This document shows, in pieces, positions 1 through 9,194 of a stretch of 64,000 bases of DNA. The DNA is from Microbulbifer harenosus (GTDB lineage Bacteria > Pseudomonadota > Gammaproteobacteria > Pseudomonadales > Cellvibrionaceae), in contig NZ_VANI01000018.1 in assembly GCF_005771435.1 (NCBI RefSeq), positions 124,001-188,000 on the forward strand, given 5' to 3'. Made by a program: the position numbers and the translations under genes. The notes below the pieces were generated by a model. That model ran no database searches, was not told the origin of the DNA, and was given only the letters and a program-made list of their open reading frames with translations. Position 1 is the first letter of the stretch. Every line of letters starts with the position of its first letter.

Positions 1-1442
1 GGTGACAGGTCGGTGAACATCAGCGGCACCGCGGCAACCAGGCCGGCGAGCATGCCGTAGAAGTAGCCGAAGCCGTTCATACGCCACCAGTACCACTTGA
101 GAATATTCGCCGCGGTGTAACCGCCGTAAAGTGCACTTACGATCCACAGAATGATGTCGTTCAGCGATGGAGCAAACAGGCCGATGCCCGTGCCCAGCAC
201 CACGAACAGAATGGAAACCATATAGCTCATGCGCATATAGGTTTTTTCGCTGCCGTTCGGGTTGAAGTAGCGCTTGTAGACATCGTTGACCACATAGGCC
301 GGCGCCGAATTGGTGGTGGCGGCAAAGGTCGACATGAAGGTGGCCAGCAGGCCGGCAATCACCAGGCCTAGCAACCCCTGGGGCACATAATTTGCCAATG
401 CGAACGGCAGAATCTGTTCAAAATCCACATCGCCGCCCATCGCCCGCAGGTCGTCGGTGAAAAACACCAGCGCCAATATGGTGAGGCCGGTAATCATCAT
501 GTAGCGCGGAAACAGCAACACCAGATTCACCAGCCAGCTCATTTTGGCGGCCTCCACCGGCGTGCGTGCGGAGAGAATACGCTGCATGTCGTAGTTGGGC
601 GCAGGGCCCGCCATGCTCTGCAGGATGCCCTTCAGCAGAACCAGCACAAAGAACACCGAGAAAAAGGACCAGCCGTCGTCGATGATGCGCTGGTTGGCAC
701 TCTCAAGAATTCCGCTCCAGTCGAGATCCAGGGTGTGCCCCACACCCATGCTGTACCAGCCCGCGGGCACTGCCGCCTCCAGCATTTCCGGAGACACCTG
801 GACCATGGCAATTAATCCGATGGCGATACAGGCGATGGTCATTACCACAAACTGCATCACCTCGGTGAGCACCACACTGAACATACCGCCCTTCACCACA
901 TACACGGCGGTGATCACGGTGAGGATCAACCCGTAGCAAATTTCGTTGGTGTGCGGGTCTGCCGCCAGCTGCCACGGCATAAACGCGGCGGCAAACTTGC
1001 CAATACCCACAAACCCGTAGGCGAGATACCCAAGCACCACCAGCAGCGCAAAGGCGACGATGATCAGATGGGACAGCTCCGCACCGCGGCCCTCACCGAA
1101 GCGGAAACGAATCCACGCAGCCCCCGTCATCACGCCGGAGCGACGCAACCACAGAGACAGAAATACCATCAGGAAAATCTGATTGAACGCGGGCCACAAC
1201 CAGGGGATATAGACACTTTTCAGGCCGTAGATGAACAGCAGGTACACCATCCACATGGTGCCGGAAATATCGAACTGACCAGAGGCGTTGGACAACCCCA
1301 GGTAGTACCAAGGCAACTTGTTGCCGCCGAGAAAGTAACTCTGAATATTCCTTGAGGCCCTGCGGGAAACCCAAAAGCCGATAAACAGGGTTGCCAGCAG
1401 GTAGAAACCGATGACCAACAGGTCGATGGGTGCGAGATTCAT
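1..1442 (-). CDS. Sodium:solute symporter (SSS family), partial
   Basis: Inner-membrane sodium-coupled transporter of the SSS/SLC5 family, probably for mannose or a manno-oligosaccharide judging by its neighbours. About 480 residues are present and the C-terminus lies beyond the left edge. The protein begins MNLAPIDLLVIGFYLLATLF and alternates hydrophobic helices with short loops. The stretch YFLGGNKLPWYYLGLSNASG near residue 40 is typical of the family, as is the TNSAPAYVVNDVYKRY region near residue 375. The ATG at 1442 is preceded by a purine-rich GAGAGAAGAG. The gene is divergent from the LacI gene, and a perfect LacI-type palindrome lies between them. The substrate is inference; the family call is firm. 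Confidence 0.88.
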   Translation of the reverse strand, partial: MNLAPIDLLVIGFYLLATLFIGFWVSRRASRNIQSYFLGGNKLPWYYLGLSNASGQFDISGTMWMVYLLFIYGLKSVYIPWLWPAFNQIFLMVFLSLWLRRSGVMTGAAWIRFRFGEGRGAELSHLIIVAFALLVVLGYLAYGFVGIGKFAAAFMPWQLAADPHTNEICYGLILTVITAVYVVKGGMFSVVLTEVMQFVVMTIACIAIGLIAMVQVSPEMLEAAVPAGWYSMGVGHTLDLDWSGILESANQRIIDDGWSFFSVFFVLVLLKGILQSMAGPAPNYDMQRILSARTPVEAAKMSWLVNLVLLFPRYMMITGLTILALVFFTDDLRAMGGDVDFEQILPFALANYVPQGLLGLVIAGLLATFMSTFAATTNSAPAYVVNDVYKRYFNPNGSEKTYMRMSYMVSILFVVLGTGIGLFAPSLNDIILWIVSALYGGYTAANILKWYWWRMNGFGYFYGMLAGLVAAVPLMFTDLS

Positions 1443-1743
1443 TGCCACTCTTCTCTCTAGATCGCCTGGCACGGCTGGGGCCTGTTACCAGCCCTGGGCG
1501 GTGCTCGTTATTGTTCTCGTCGCTGACCGGTCGATCACCCGCCGCGACTTCGTTTCTTCACGCTTTTTTATAGCGGACGCATGCCCTGGAGGCCCGCGTC
1601 AAACGATAATGTAACCGGTTACACATCAATTTACTAGAGCTCGCGCAAGAATTCCGGTAACTTTTCCCGCTCAATTTGCGACTCTGGCGCCTGCAAAGGT
1701 CGCCATTTTCTGGTCAACAGCCCGCCTGCAGTGAAACGAAAGC
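1443..1743. promoter_or_regulatory. Divergent promoter region, symporter / LacI regulator
   Basis: A 301-base gap between divergent genes. It holds one perfect operator palindrome at 1610-1623 and no other coding signal that I can support. I could not place -35/-10 boxes with confidence. Confidence 0.6.
1610..1623. promoter_or_regulatory. LacI-type operator TGTAACCGGTTACA
   Basis: A perfect 14-bp palindrome, TGTAACCGGTTACA, with the central CG typical of LacI/GalR-family operators. It lies between the symporter and the LacI gene at 1744. The same core recurs at 2856, 2924, 9033 and 9113. The binding protein is inferred to be the adjacent regulator. Confidence 0.85.
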
Positions 1744-2739
1744 ATGTCGAATATCAGGGAAGTCTCCCGGGCAGCCGGTGTATCCATCGCCACCGTATCC
1801 CGGGCGCTCAGCAATCCAGAGAAGGTATCGGAAGCGGCCCTCAAAAAGGTCTACGCCGCCATCGAGAAGGTGGGCTACCGCCCCAATATGATGGCGCGCA
1901 ACTTTCGCGCGGTGCGTGCCTATTCCATCGTGGTGCTGGTCCCCAACCTCTCCAACCTGTTCTTTGCCACGGTGATCCGCGGCATTGAAGATGCCGCCCA
2001 GCAGAAGGGCTACAGTGTGCTGCTAGGCGACACCCGCGACTCCACGGCACGCGAGGAGGAGTACATTCGTCTGGTGGAAACCCGCCAGGCCGATGGCATT
2101 CTGCAGTTGCGGCCGCACACCCCGGGCAAGTCCCTGGAACCCAAAGTGGCCATTCCGATGGTCTCCGCCTGTGGCTGTGAAAACACCCCTTACCCCTCGG
2201 TGCGCATCGACAATACCGGCGCCGCGAGAGAAATCGTCGACTACCTGATTGACCAGGGCCACCGCCGCATCGGCGTACTTTCCGGTCTGGTGGACAATCC
2301 CCACGCCGTGGACCGACTCCGCGGCTACAAAGAGGCCCTGGCCGCCGCCGGTATTCCATTTGACCCCGACCTGCAGATCAACGGCGACTTCACTCTGGGC
2401 TCCGGCCTGATGGCCGCAAGCCACTTTGCTCGCATGAAGGACCGCCCCACCGCTATTTTCTCCATGAACGATGAGATGGCCATCGGCTGCCTGCAGGGAC
2501 TCAAATCCGCCGGCATCAAGGTACCGGAAGAGATGTCAGTAACCGGCTTCGACGATATCGAGTTCGCCCGCTACAGCGACCCCCCCCTCACCACCGTGGC
2601 GCAACCCGCGGAAGAGTTGGGACGCGTGGGCTTCCAGACCCTGCTGGAGTTGATCGAGGGCAAAGAACTGGGAAATACAGAGACGGTACTGCCCTATGAG
2701 TTTGTGGTGCGCAAGAGCACACCGCCACTGAAAGGCTGA
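1744..2739 (+). CDS. LacI/GalR-family transcriptional regulator
   Basis: A 331-residue sugar-responsive DNA-binding repressor. The N-terminal helix-turn-helix and hinge (residues 2-50) read NIREVSRAAGVSIATVSRAL followed by NPEKVSEAALKKVYAAIEKVGYRPN, the LacI signature. Residues 60-330 form the periplasmic-binding-protein-like effector domain, with VVLVPNLSNLFFA at its start and MSVTGFDDIEFARYSDPPLTTV near the end. Length is normal for the family. It probably represses the symporter, the AGE gene and the TonB receptor through the AACCGGTT operators. Its inducer, perhaps mannose, mannobiose or a derivative, cannot be read from sequence. Confidence 0.93.
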   Translation: MSNIREVSRAAGVSIATVSRALSNPEKVSEAALKKVYAAIEKVGYRPNMMARNFRAVRAYSIVVLVPNLSNLFFATVIRGIEDAAQQKGYSVLLGDTRDSTAREEEYIRLVETRQADGILQLRPHTPGKSLEPKVAIPMVSACGCENTPYPSVRIDNTGAAREIVDYLIDQGHRRIGVLSGLVDNPHAVDRLRGYKEALAAAGIPFDPDLQINGDFTLGSGLMAASHFARMKDRPTAIFSMNDEMAIGCLQGLKSAGIKVPEEMSVTGFDDIEFARYSDPPLTTVAQPAEELGRVGFQTLLELIEGKELGNTETVLPYEFVVRKSTPPLKG

Positions 2740-2855
2740 CACCGCCGGGGCAGCGGCCTGCGCTGCGCTGCGCGCCGCTACCTCCTACGCTGAATCTACC
2801 CCATTCCACCCTTTTATCCGCGCCCCAGTCCGCACCGATCGACCCGCTAGATGAT

Positions 2856-2869
2856 TGTAACCGGTTACA
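2856..2869. promoter_or_regulatory. LacI-type operator TGTAACCGGTTACA
   Basis: A perfect palindrome identical to the one at 1610-1623, in the 142-base gap between the lacI stop and the AGE-family gene. It lies just before a GGAGG ribosome-binding site at 2873-2877. Confidence 0.85.
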
Positions 2870-2881
2870 TTCGGAGGCATA

Positions 2882-4183
2882 ATGTTCGACAATTCCGGTT
2901 TCGCGAGCCTAGACTCACCATCAAGTAACCGGTTACAAACTATTATGGAAGTCACCGCAAGAACAACAACCATGCTCAACGATCTCACCAAATGGGCCGA
3001 CCACCTGACCCACTGGATGTCCCGCTCCGCCCTACCTCTGTGGCTGGAACAGGGCTTCGACGCGGAAACCGGCAGCGCCCACGAACGGCTGGATGACAAG
3101 GGCCACGCCGATCTCGCCTGCCCCAAGCGGGTGCGGGTACAGGCGCGACAGATGTTCGTATTGGCCAGCGCGCAGCAGCGCGGCTGGATTACCGATGGTG
3201 CCGCGCGGGTGGAACGCCTGGATACCTTTACCAGCCGCTTCGCCACACACCCCCAGGCGCCGGATGTGTTCGTGCACGTGCTGAGCGCGGACAATGAAAT
3301 CTCCGACGCGCGCCAGGACGTGTATGACATGGCGTTCTTCCTGCTGGCCTGCGCCTGGCGTTTCCGCGCCTTTGGCGATGCGTCCGCACTGCGCAAGGCG
3401 GACGCCCTGACCCGGCACCTGGACAACTACATCAAGGGGCCCCGGGGGGGGTGGCTCGAGGGCGACTACGACAGTAAGGCCCGCCGCCAGAACCCGCACA
3501 TGCATCTGTTCGAGGCGTTCATCGCCCTGTATGACGCCACCCGCGACGGTCGCTGGCTGGCCCGCGCCGGCGAGATCTTCACGCTGTTTGAAAACTGCTT
3601 CTACGACGCCGAACACGGCGTACTGCTGGAATACTTCCATCAGGACTGGCGCCCACTCAGCGGCGATGAAGGCCAGGAAGTGGAACCTGGCCATATGCTG
3701 GAATGGGTGTGGCTGCTGCATCAGTACCATCACCGCAGCGGCGCGCCAGTGCGGCGCTATACCGACCGCCTATACCAGAGCGCCATCGACCACGGACTGG
3801 AATCCCACACCGGGTTGCTGTACGACGCCATCGCCCTGGACGGAACACCACTGAAAACCACCAAGCGCTGCTGGCCCTTGACCGAGCTGATCAAGGCCAG
3901 CCTGTGCCAGGCGGAAGCCGGCAGCGAGCTCGCGGAAACCCAGGCCGCACGCGCTATACAGACCCTGTTCAAGTACTACTTTTCCAACGAGATACCGGGT
4001 CTGTACATCGACCAGCTGGACGGCGCCAATCAGATTCTGAACGGAAAGGCCCCCGCCAGTACCCTCTACCACCTGATGGTGGCCACCACCGAAGCAGCGG
4101 ATTACGCCGCCGCCAAGCGACTGAAATTGAGAGCCGAACATGTCCCAGCCCCCAGTGCCCACCTTTCCAGTAACAGCCTTTAA
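2882..4183 (+). CDS. AGE-family sugar isomerase/epimerase (probable mannose isomerase)
   Basis: A cytoplasmic (alpha/alpha)6-barrel enzyme of the N-acylglucosamine 2-epimerase superfamily. By context it is most likely a mannose isomerase (mannose to fructose) or a mannobiose-type epimerase. Diagnostic motifs are RRQNPHMHLFEAFIALYD (HxH and acidic residues), EPGHMLEWVWLL and KTTKRCWPLTELIKA, which supply the family's catalytic histidines. The start is uncertain. ATG 2882 has GGAGG four bases upstream, but an operator-like site (2924-2937) would then sit inside the gene and family similarity begins only near ATG 2972 (403 residues). ManB overlaps its 3' end by 44 bases. Confidence 0.85.
   Translation: MFDNSGFASLDSPSSNRLQTIMEVTARTTTMLNDLTKWADHLTHWMSRSALPLWLEQGFDAETGSAHERLDDKGHADLACPKRVRVQARQMFVLASAQQRGWITDGAARVERLDTFTSRFATHPQAPDVFVHVLSADNEISDARQDVYDMAFFLLACAWRFRAFGDASALRKADALTRHLDNYIKGPRGGWLEGDYDSKARRQNPHMHLFEAFIALYDATRDGRWLARAGEIFTLFENCFYDAEHGVLLEYFHQDWRPLSGDEGQEVEPGHMLEWVWLLHQYHHRSGAPVRRYTDRLYQSAIDHGLESHTGLLYDAIALDGTPLKTTKRCWPLTELIKASLCQAEAGSELAETQAARAIQTLFKYYFSNEIPGLYIDQLDGANQILNGKAPASTLYHLMVATTEAADYAAAKRLKLRAEHVPAPSAHLSSNSL
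2924..2937. promoter_or_regulatory. LacI-type operator, near-perfect
   Basis: AGTAACCGGTTACA differs from the perfect palindrome only in its first base. It lies 68 bp downstream of the copy at 2856, a spacing that could allow looping. It falls between the two possible starts of the AGE gene. Confidence 0.75.
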
Positions 4184-5525
4184 GGCCTATGATGTTCGCG
4201 GCCGCGTTCCAGACGAGCTGAACGAAACCATCGCCTGGCGCATCGGGTACGGCTTCGCCCGCCTGCTTGGTGCGCACAACCTGGTGGTGGGCCACGATAT
4301 CCGCCTGAGCAGCCCCGCGCTGACCGAGGCTGTAATTAACGGCATCTGCGCGGCCGGGTGCAACGCGGTCCATATCGGCCAGTGCGGCACCGAAGAGATC
4401 TACTTTGCCACCTTCGCAGGTGACAACGCCGGCAAACGTTTCGATGGCGGTCTGTGTATTACCGCCAGCCATAACCCGGCCGATTACAACGGCATCAAGC
4501 TGGTACAGGCAGGTGCGGCACCGCTGGCCGGCGATTGCGATCTGGACAAACTGAAAGCGCTGGTCGCCGATGCGGAGATGCTTCCGGCCGCGACGCCGGG
4601 TACGGCATGTCACTGCGATTTTAAAGCCCAGTACAACACGCACCTGATGCAGTGGATCGATACCAATCGGCTGCGCCCACTGCGCATCGTGGTCAACGCC
4701 GGTAATGGCGGTGCCGGCAATATCGTGGACCGCCTGGAACCGTTGCTGCCGTTTGAATTCATCAAGCTCAATCACCAGCCGGATGGCCGCTTCCCCAAGG
4801 GCGTACCCAACCCCTTGCTGCTGGAAAACCGCGAAGAAACTGCACGTGCAGTCATTCAGAACAAAGCGGATTTGGGTATCGCCTGGGACGGCGACTTCGA
4901 TCGCTGCTTCTTTTTCGACGAACAGGGCCGTTTTGTGGATGGGTATTACGTGGTGGGACTGCTCGCGCAGATCCTGCTGCAGAAAACCCCGGGCGCCGCC
5001 ATCGTGCACGACCCGCGCCTTTACTGGAACACTCGTGCGGTAGTGGAAGCCGCAGGTGGAACCAGCAGGGTTTCCAAAACCGGCCACGCGTTTATCAAGC
5101 AGGTAATGCGCGCAGAAGACGCCGTCTACGGCGGTGAGATGAGCGCACACCACTACTTCCGCGACTTCGCCTACTGCGACAACGGCACCATTCCGTGGCT
5201 GTTGATTACCGAATACCTGAGCGCCCGCAATCAGCCGCTGTCGACACTGGTCGCGGAAATGCAGCGGGCCTTCCCCTGCTCCGACGAAATCAACCGCAGC
5301 GTGGACGATCCGGATGCGATCCTGCACAAGATTCGCAACCACTTCGATGGGCAGCAGACGGCAACCGAAACGCTCGACGGACTGGGACTGGAATTCGATC
5401 ACTGGCGGGTGAACATTCGCCAGTCCAACACCGAGCCACTGCTACGCCTCAACCTCGAAACCCGCGCGGACAGCTGCCTGCTGCGCGAAAAAACCGAAGC
5501 CTTGCTCGCACTGATCGAACACTGA
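4140..5525 (+). CDS. manB: Phosphomannomutase (ManB/CpsG type)
   Basis: A cytoplasmic alpha-D-phosphohexomutase that interconverts mannose-6-phosphate and mannose-1-phosphate. Its 461 residues match the enterobacterial ManB/CpsG type throughout. The start FKAYDVRGRVPDELNE (residues 14-29), phosphoserine loop CITASHNPADYNG (near 109), metal loop GIAWDGDFDRCFFFDE (near 245), sugar-binding GGEMSAHHYFRDFAYCD (near 332) and the terminal phosphate-binding RQSNTEPLLRLN are all present. It overlaps the AGE gene by 44 bases, which suggests translational coupling, and has GAGAG upstream. A strong terminator follows. With the AGE enzyme and NudK it links mannan sugars to GDP-mannose metabolism. Confidence 0.95.
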   Translation: MSQPPVPTFPVTAFKAYDVRGRVPDELNETIAWRIGYGFARLLGAHNLVVGHDIRLSSPALTEAVINGICAAGCNAVHIGQCGTEEIYFATFAGDNAGKRFDGGLCITASHNPADYNGIKLVQAGAAPLAGDCDLDKLKALVADAEMLPAATPGTACHCDFKAQYNTHLMQWIDTNRLRPLRIVVNAGNGGAGNIVDRLEPLLPFEFIKLNHQPDGRFPKGVPNPLLLENREETARAVIQNKADLGIAWDGDFDRCFFFDEQGRFVDGYYVVGLLAQILLQKTPGAAIVHDPRLYWNTRAVVEAAGGTSRVSKTGHAFIKQVMRAEDAVYGGEMSAHHYFRDFAYCDNGTIPWLLITEYLSARNQPLSTLVAEMQRAFPCSDEINRSVDDPDAILHKIRNHFDGQQTATETLDGLGLEFDHWRVNIRQSNTEPLLRLNLETRADSCLLREKTEALLALIEH

Positions 5526-5570
5526 ATTCGATTCGCAGACCAATCAATTTTCTCGTCGTTCTGTCATTTC

Positions 5571-5595
5571 AACCGCAGCCTGCTGCGGTTTTTTT
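5571..5595 (+). terminator. Rho-independent terminator after manB
   Basis: Stem AACCGCAG (5571-5578), loop CCTG, stem CTGCGGTT (5583-5590), then a T run to 5595. It ends the AGE-manB transcript. Confidence 0.9.
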
Positions 5596-5644
5596 GCCGT
5601 CTTTTCTGCAGCGGTCGCCAATCAGGTCACAGGTAAATCGCGGA

Positions 5645-5670
5645 TAAAAAAAGAGCCCTAAGACGGGCTC
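5645..5670 (-). terminator. Rho-independent terminator after the TonB receptor
   Basis: Read on the minus strand: GAGCCC, loop GTCTTA, GGGCTC, followed by a run of seven or eight T residues. It sits about 120 bases beyond the receptor stop codon. Confidence 0.85.
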
Positions 5671-5789
5671 AAACCAATACACGAAAAGTGCGATGGGAAA
5701 AGATGGCAGGATTACACTGCCTCAAACACATCCCCCGGGCACGGAAGCGACCCGGAGGGATATTCGACTTGCGCCGAACCTTTGCCGCT

Positions 5790-8700
5790 TTAGAAACGGC
5801 CGATGATGCCGAGCTGGAACACGCGATCCAATTGCTGGAACTGCAGTACACGCTCTTCGATATCCACGTAGGATTCCAAATTTTCCTCGGTCAGATTCAG
5901 ACCTTCCAGAGTGACCTTGAAGTTGTCGTTGATCTCGTAACCGAGCGAGAAATCCAGCTGTCCGTAGTCTTTGGAATACTCGGAACGGCCGCCAGAACCA
6001 CGTGCGGCAAGCAGTGCGTCGTCGCGCCAATTGTAGGCGAGGCGAGCACCGAAACCGGCCTTTTCGAAGAACAGGATGGCGTTGGCGCTGTGCTCGGAGA
6101 GCTGCGGTACCGGCATACCATCCGGGGTTTCACTGTCCACGAAGGTATAGTTCAACAGAGTACCGAAACCATCCAGCGGGCCGGAGAACATCTGCTGATA
6201 GGAGAATTCCGCACCGCGCACCTCACCGCTCTCGTTCACCGCCATGCGGCCGTTGTACTGCACTTCTTCAATCACACCTTCCTCGTTGGGCGTACGGCCC
6301 GGCCCCATAAAGGTCACACTGTAGTCGTGAGTGATAAAGCTGTTGATGTCTTTGTAGAAGAGCGCACCGGACAGCATGGAGCCTTCGCTGAAGTACCACT
6401 CCAGAGAGGTGTCGAACTGGTTGGCCCTGTAGGGATCCAGATCCGGATTGCCGATAATGCCCTGACGGGAAGTGATGCTGGTGATGAAGATACCAGAGGT
6501 CAGATCCGTCAGATCCGGGCGCGCCATCACCTTGGAAGCCGCGGTGCGCCACTTCAGATCGTCGGTAATATCCCAGTTGACCGTCGCGCTCGGCAGCACA
6601 TCGCTGTAATCCCGTTTCAGGGTATTGGCAACGTAGTCTTCTTCGTTGTAGATGGGTACAAACAGGTACTCAGAGCTGACACCCTCGCGCACCGAGTAAT
6701 TGGTGGAAGCCGTTTCAGTTCCCACCACGCGCACGCCGATGTTACCGCTGACTACGCCGCTGTCACTTTCAAAGTTGACCTTGGCGTACACCGCCTGGGT
6801 GTCTTCATCCACGGTATAGTCATTGATCTTGTCGGATACCGGGTACATGCCCCAGATGTCCGCCAGATCCTGCAGCGGGTTGCCGTACACCGACGGATTG
6901 CCGGAAATCCACTGACGCGGAATATTGCCGCCCACTTTTTCCAGGAAGCTGCCGTCGTTTACGCTGACTGCGTTCTTAATCTGGTGTGGCTGGATGTATA
7001 CCGAGTTGGCATCCTCTACCCCCAGGCGCTGATCGGTGACCACGCTGCAGGTTTCATCAGTGCACTCTTCCTGCCAGTGGGTGCCCATGCCCTGCTGAAC
7101 TTTGCGCTCATTACCGCGAGATGCAACGCGTACGCCAAACTCAAGCTGGCCGAAATTCAACATACCCAGATTGCTGTCCAGGTTATAGTCGAAGTCCAGT
7201 GCCACGGCGCCGTAGTCGCTGGTGAATTCGTCTTTCCACAGGCTGACGAAAGCCACCGCGTAGCTGTAGGGGTCAGTCAGGTAATCCGCATTCGGATCGT
7301 TCGGGTTGGCAGCACTCAGGGTCGGGTCGAGAGTCAGGCTACCGGCACCGCCGCCGGAGAGATCGTAACCCCAGCGCACGTTCTCTGCACAGGGCACTTC
7401 CAGGCCGGTATTCGGATCCACCGGGCGCGGGTCGCGCCAGCCACAGTTCACGTTGCCGTAGCTACCCTTCAGATCCTGACGCAGCCAGATACTGTCGAAC
7501 TTGGATTTGCCGCCGGACACGTTGGCGGCCACAGTCCAGTCGTCGTTCCACCAGCTGCCGCCGAAACTGAAATTGCGATTCTGCACGTCGCGGTGTGCCG
7601 ACTGCCCCCCCATGCGCTGGGAGTTGCCGTTGTTGTTCCAGCTAATCGGTGTGAAGCCGCCTGACAGCAGGGTTACTTCGCCATCTACCGCATTGAGGCT
7701 GCCGAGTTCGATACCCGCTACGGAAGGTGCATCTCCGGTGGCGGTATACTGGCCAAGAGTGAACGGCATAATGGATTCATCAAGAATGACACCAGTGTTC
7801 GGCCAGTCGATATCGCGAATAGCGTAGGTCAATATGCTGGCCTGCTGCTCTTCCTCGTAGTCGCTGGCGATCACATCTGCGTAAAGACTGATATTTTCTG
7901 ACGGGTTGTACTGCAGTGCCAGGTTGACACCAAGGCGGTCACGGTAGATGGTTTTTTGCTGCAGCTCGATTTCCTGCGGCGCGATCACCTGGCTCAGGTT
8001 CCCGGTTTCCGCGTCGTAGTGCATTAGGGTCGGCATCCAGCCGCCGTTCTCAGTCGCAACGTTATTGCCCGAACCATCGTCGGCCCAGCCCATGTTGCGC
8101 CAGCAATAGGGGGCGCAGACAGAAGCGGGATCCTGCTCGGCATCCCACCAGACATTTTCATTCCACGCCTGCAGTGACCCGGCGTTGGAGTTCCAATCTT
8201 CAAACGACAGGCCATCCCAATTGCGATAATCGATGGAGTCGTTACGGCTGACGCTTTCTCCCTGGGTCACATTCAGCAGTACACCGAACTTGTCGTCCCA
8301 GTTGTTACCGATCAGGAAGGAGTAGCGCTCGGTAGGCTCTTCGGTGAGCTCGGAATAAGACGCTTTGCTGGAGGCTGCCAGTTGCAGACCGTCACTGTCC
8401 AGCGGCTTGCGGGTTTTCATATCCACCGTGGCACCAATGGCACCTTCAATGCGATCCGCTGACGGTGACTTGATCACTTCCAAGCTGGACAGCAGCTCTG
8501 CGGGGATATCTTCCAGGGTCGCATTGCGGCGCACACTGGAGCGGAAGCCTGGCTGGGATGGGGTGCCCAGATAGGCAACGCCGTTCATCTCCATATTCAC
8601 CTGGGACATACCGCGCACCTGAATCTCGGAACCCTCGCCATCGCGGGTGGAGATCTGCACACCGGTCACCCGCTGCAGTGCGCGCGCGGCATTCTCATCC

Positions 8701-8936
8701 GGCAGCTTGCCGATATCTTCCGCGGAAATCACATCAACAATGGCGGTGGCATCGCGCTTTTTCTCGACGCTGTCGCGCAGCGCTTTGCGGATACCATAAA
8801 CGGTTATTTCTTCGAGGGACGCATCGTATTGGCTGGATTCCCCTTCGGTTTCCGCCTGCGCCAGCGGTACCACGGCACCGAGCGCCAATGTGCTTACCAG
8901 ACCCAGAGGCAGAAGCCTCAAGTATTCTCTCTTCAT
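5790..8936 (-). CDS. TonB-dependent outer-membrane receptor
   Basis: A 1048-residue outer-membrane transporter of the large carbohydrate-type TonB receptor class, presumably importing mannan or other hemicellulose oligosaccharides. The signal peptide is MKREYLRLLPLGLVSTLALG followed by AVVPLAQAE. The plug domain (about 35-160) contains LPDENAARALQRVTGVQIST and IQVRGMSQVNMEMNGV. The C-terminal barrel ends in ...GIIGRF with a terminal phenylalanine. ATG 8936 is preferred over an in-frame ATG at 8978 because it begins the signal peptide and has AAGG upstream. Two AACCGGTT-type operators lie upstream, so it probably belongs to the LacI regulon. The substrate is inferred from context only. Confidence 0.93.
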   Translation of the reverse strand: MKREYLRLLPLGLVSTLALGAVVPLAQAETEGESSQYDASLEEITVYGIRKALRDSVEKKRDATAIVDVISAEDIGKLPDENAARALQRVTGVQISTRDGEGSEIQVRGMSQVNMEMNGVAYLGTPSQPGFRSSVRRNATLEDIPAELLSSLEVIKSPSADRIEGAIGATVDMKTRKPLDSDGLQLAASSKASYSELTEEPTERYSFLIGNNWDDKFGVLLNVTQGESVSRNDSIDYRNWDGLSFEDWNSNAGSLQAWNENVWWDAEQDPASVCAPYCWRNMGWADDGSGNNVATENGGWMPTLMHYDAETGNLSQVIAPQEIELQQKTIYRDRLGVNLALQYNPSENISLYADVIASDYEEEQQASILTYAIRDIDWPNTGVILDESIMPFTLGQYTATGDAPSVAGIELGSLNAVDGEVTLLSGGFTPISWNNNGNSQRMGGQSAHRDVQNRNFSFGGSWWNDDWTVAANVSGGKSKFDSIWLRQDLKGSYGNVNCGWRDPRPVDPNTGLEVPCAENVRWGYDLSGGGAGSLTLDPTLSAANPNDPNADYLTDPYSYAVAFVSLWKDEFTSDYGAVALDFDYNLDSNLGMLNFGQLEFGVRVASRGNERKVQQGMGTHWQEECTDETCSVVTDQRLGVEDANSVYIQPHQIKNAVSVNDGSFLEKVGGNIPRQWISGNPSVYGNPLQDLADIWGMYPVSDKINDYTVDEDTQAVYAKVNFESDSGVVSGNIGVRVVGTETASTNYSVREGVSSEYLFVPIYNEEDYVANTLKRDYSDVLPSATVNWDITDDLKWRTAASKVMARPDLTDLTSGIFITSITSRQGIIGNPDLDPYRANQFDTSLEWYFSEGSMLSGALFYKDINSFITHDYSVTFMGPGRTPNEEGVIEEVQYNGRMAVNESGEVRGAEFSYQQMFSGPLDGFGTLLNYTFVDSETPDGMPVPQLSEHSANAILFFEKAGFGARLAYNWRDDALLAARGSGGRSEYSKDYGQLDFSLGYEINDNFKVTLEGLNLTEENLESYVDIEERVLQFQQLDRVFQLGIIGRF

Positions 8937-9032
8937 CTTGACTACCTTGTTATCATTATTTGATGAATTGTGCGCCAAATAGCACTTTAGCGCACGTTCA
9001 CCCGATCAACATCTGACCATCACTCTGCCAAA

Positions 9033-9046
9033 TGTAACCGGTTTCA
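9033..9046. promoter_or_regulatory. LacI-type operator TGTAACCGGTTTCA
   Basis: An imperfect copy of the operator found at 1610 and 2856, with the core AACCGGTT intact. It is about 100 bases upstream of the TonB receptor start. Confidence 0.75.
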
Positions 9047-9112
9047 TTTTAATTTCAAAAATAACCCCCATGTTCGGAGGCGTCGAAAATATTGCCAGTG
9101 TCGCAACGGTTG

Positions 9113-9126
9113 TGCAACCGGTTTCA
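9113..9126. promoter_or_regulatory. LacI-type operator TGCAACCGGTTTCA
   Basis: The second imperfect copy upstream of the TonB receptor, 80 bp from the one at 9033. The core AACCGGTT is intact. Confidence 0.7.
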
Positions 9127-9194
9127 CATGCGGGAAAAGAATTCCGGAAATGCTTAGATCTCCCGGAAAAAATCCTCACAACATAACGGTTTCA

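Larger units (their letters stand above)
8937..9194. promoter_or_regulatory. TonB receptor promoter region
   Basis: A 258-base AT-rich gap between the receptor start and the NudK stop. It contains two LacI-type operators (9033-9046 and 9113-9126) and no coding sequence that I can support. Confidence 0.6.

Noticed and set aside
5688..7664. A 658-codon plus-strand open frame
   Set aside because: Antisense to the TonB receptor barrel; no signal or domain.
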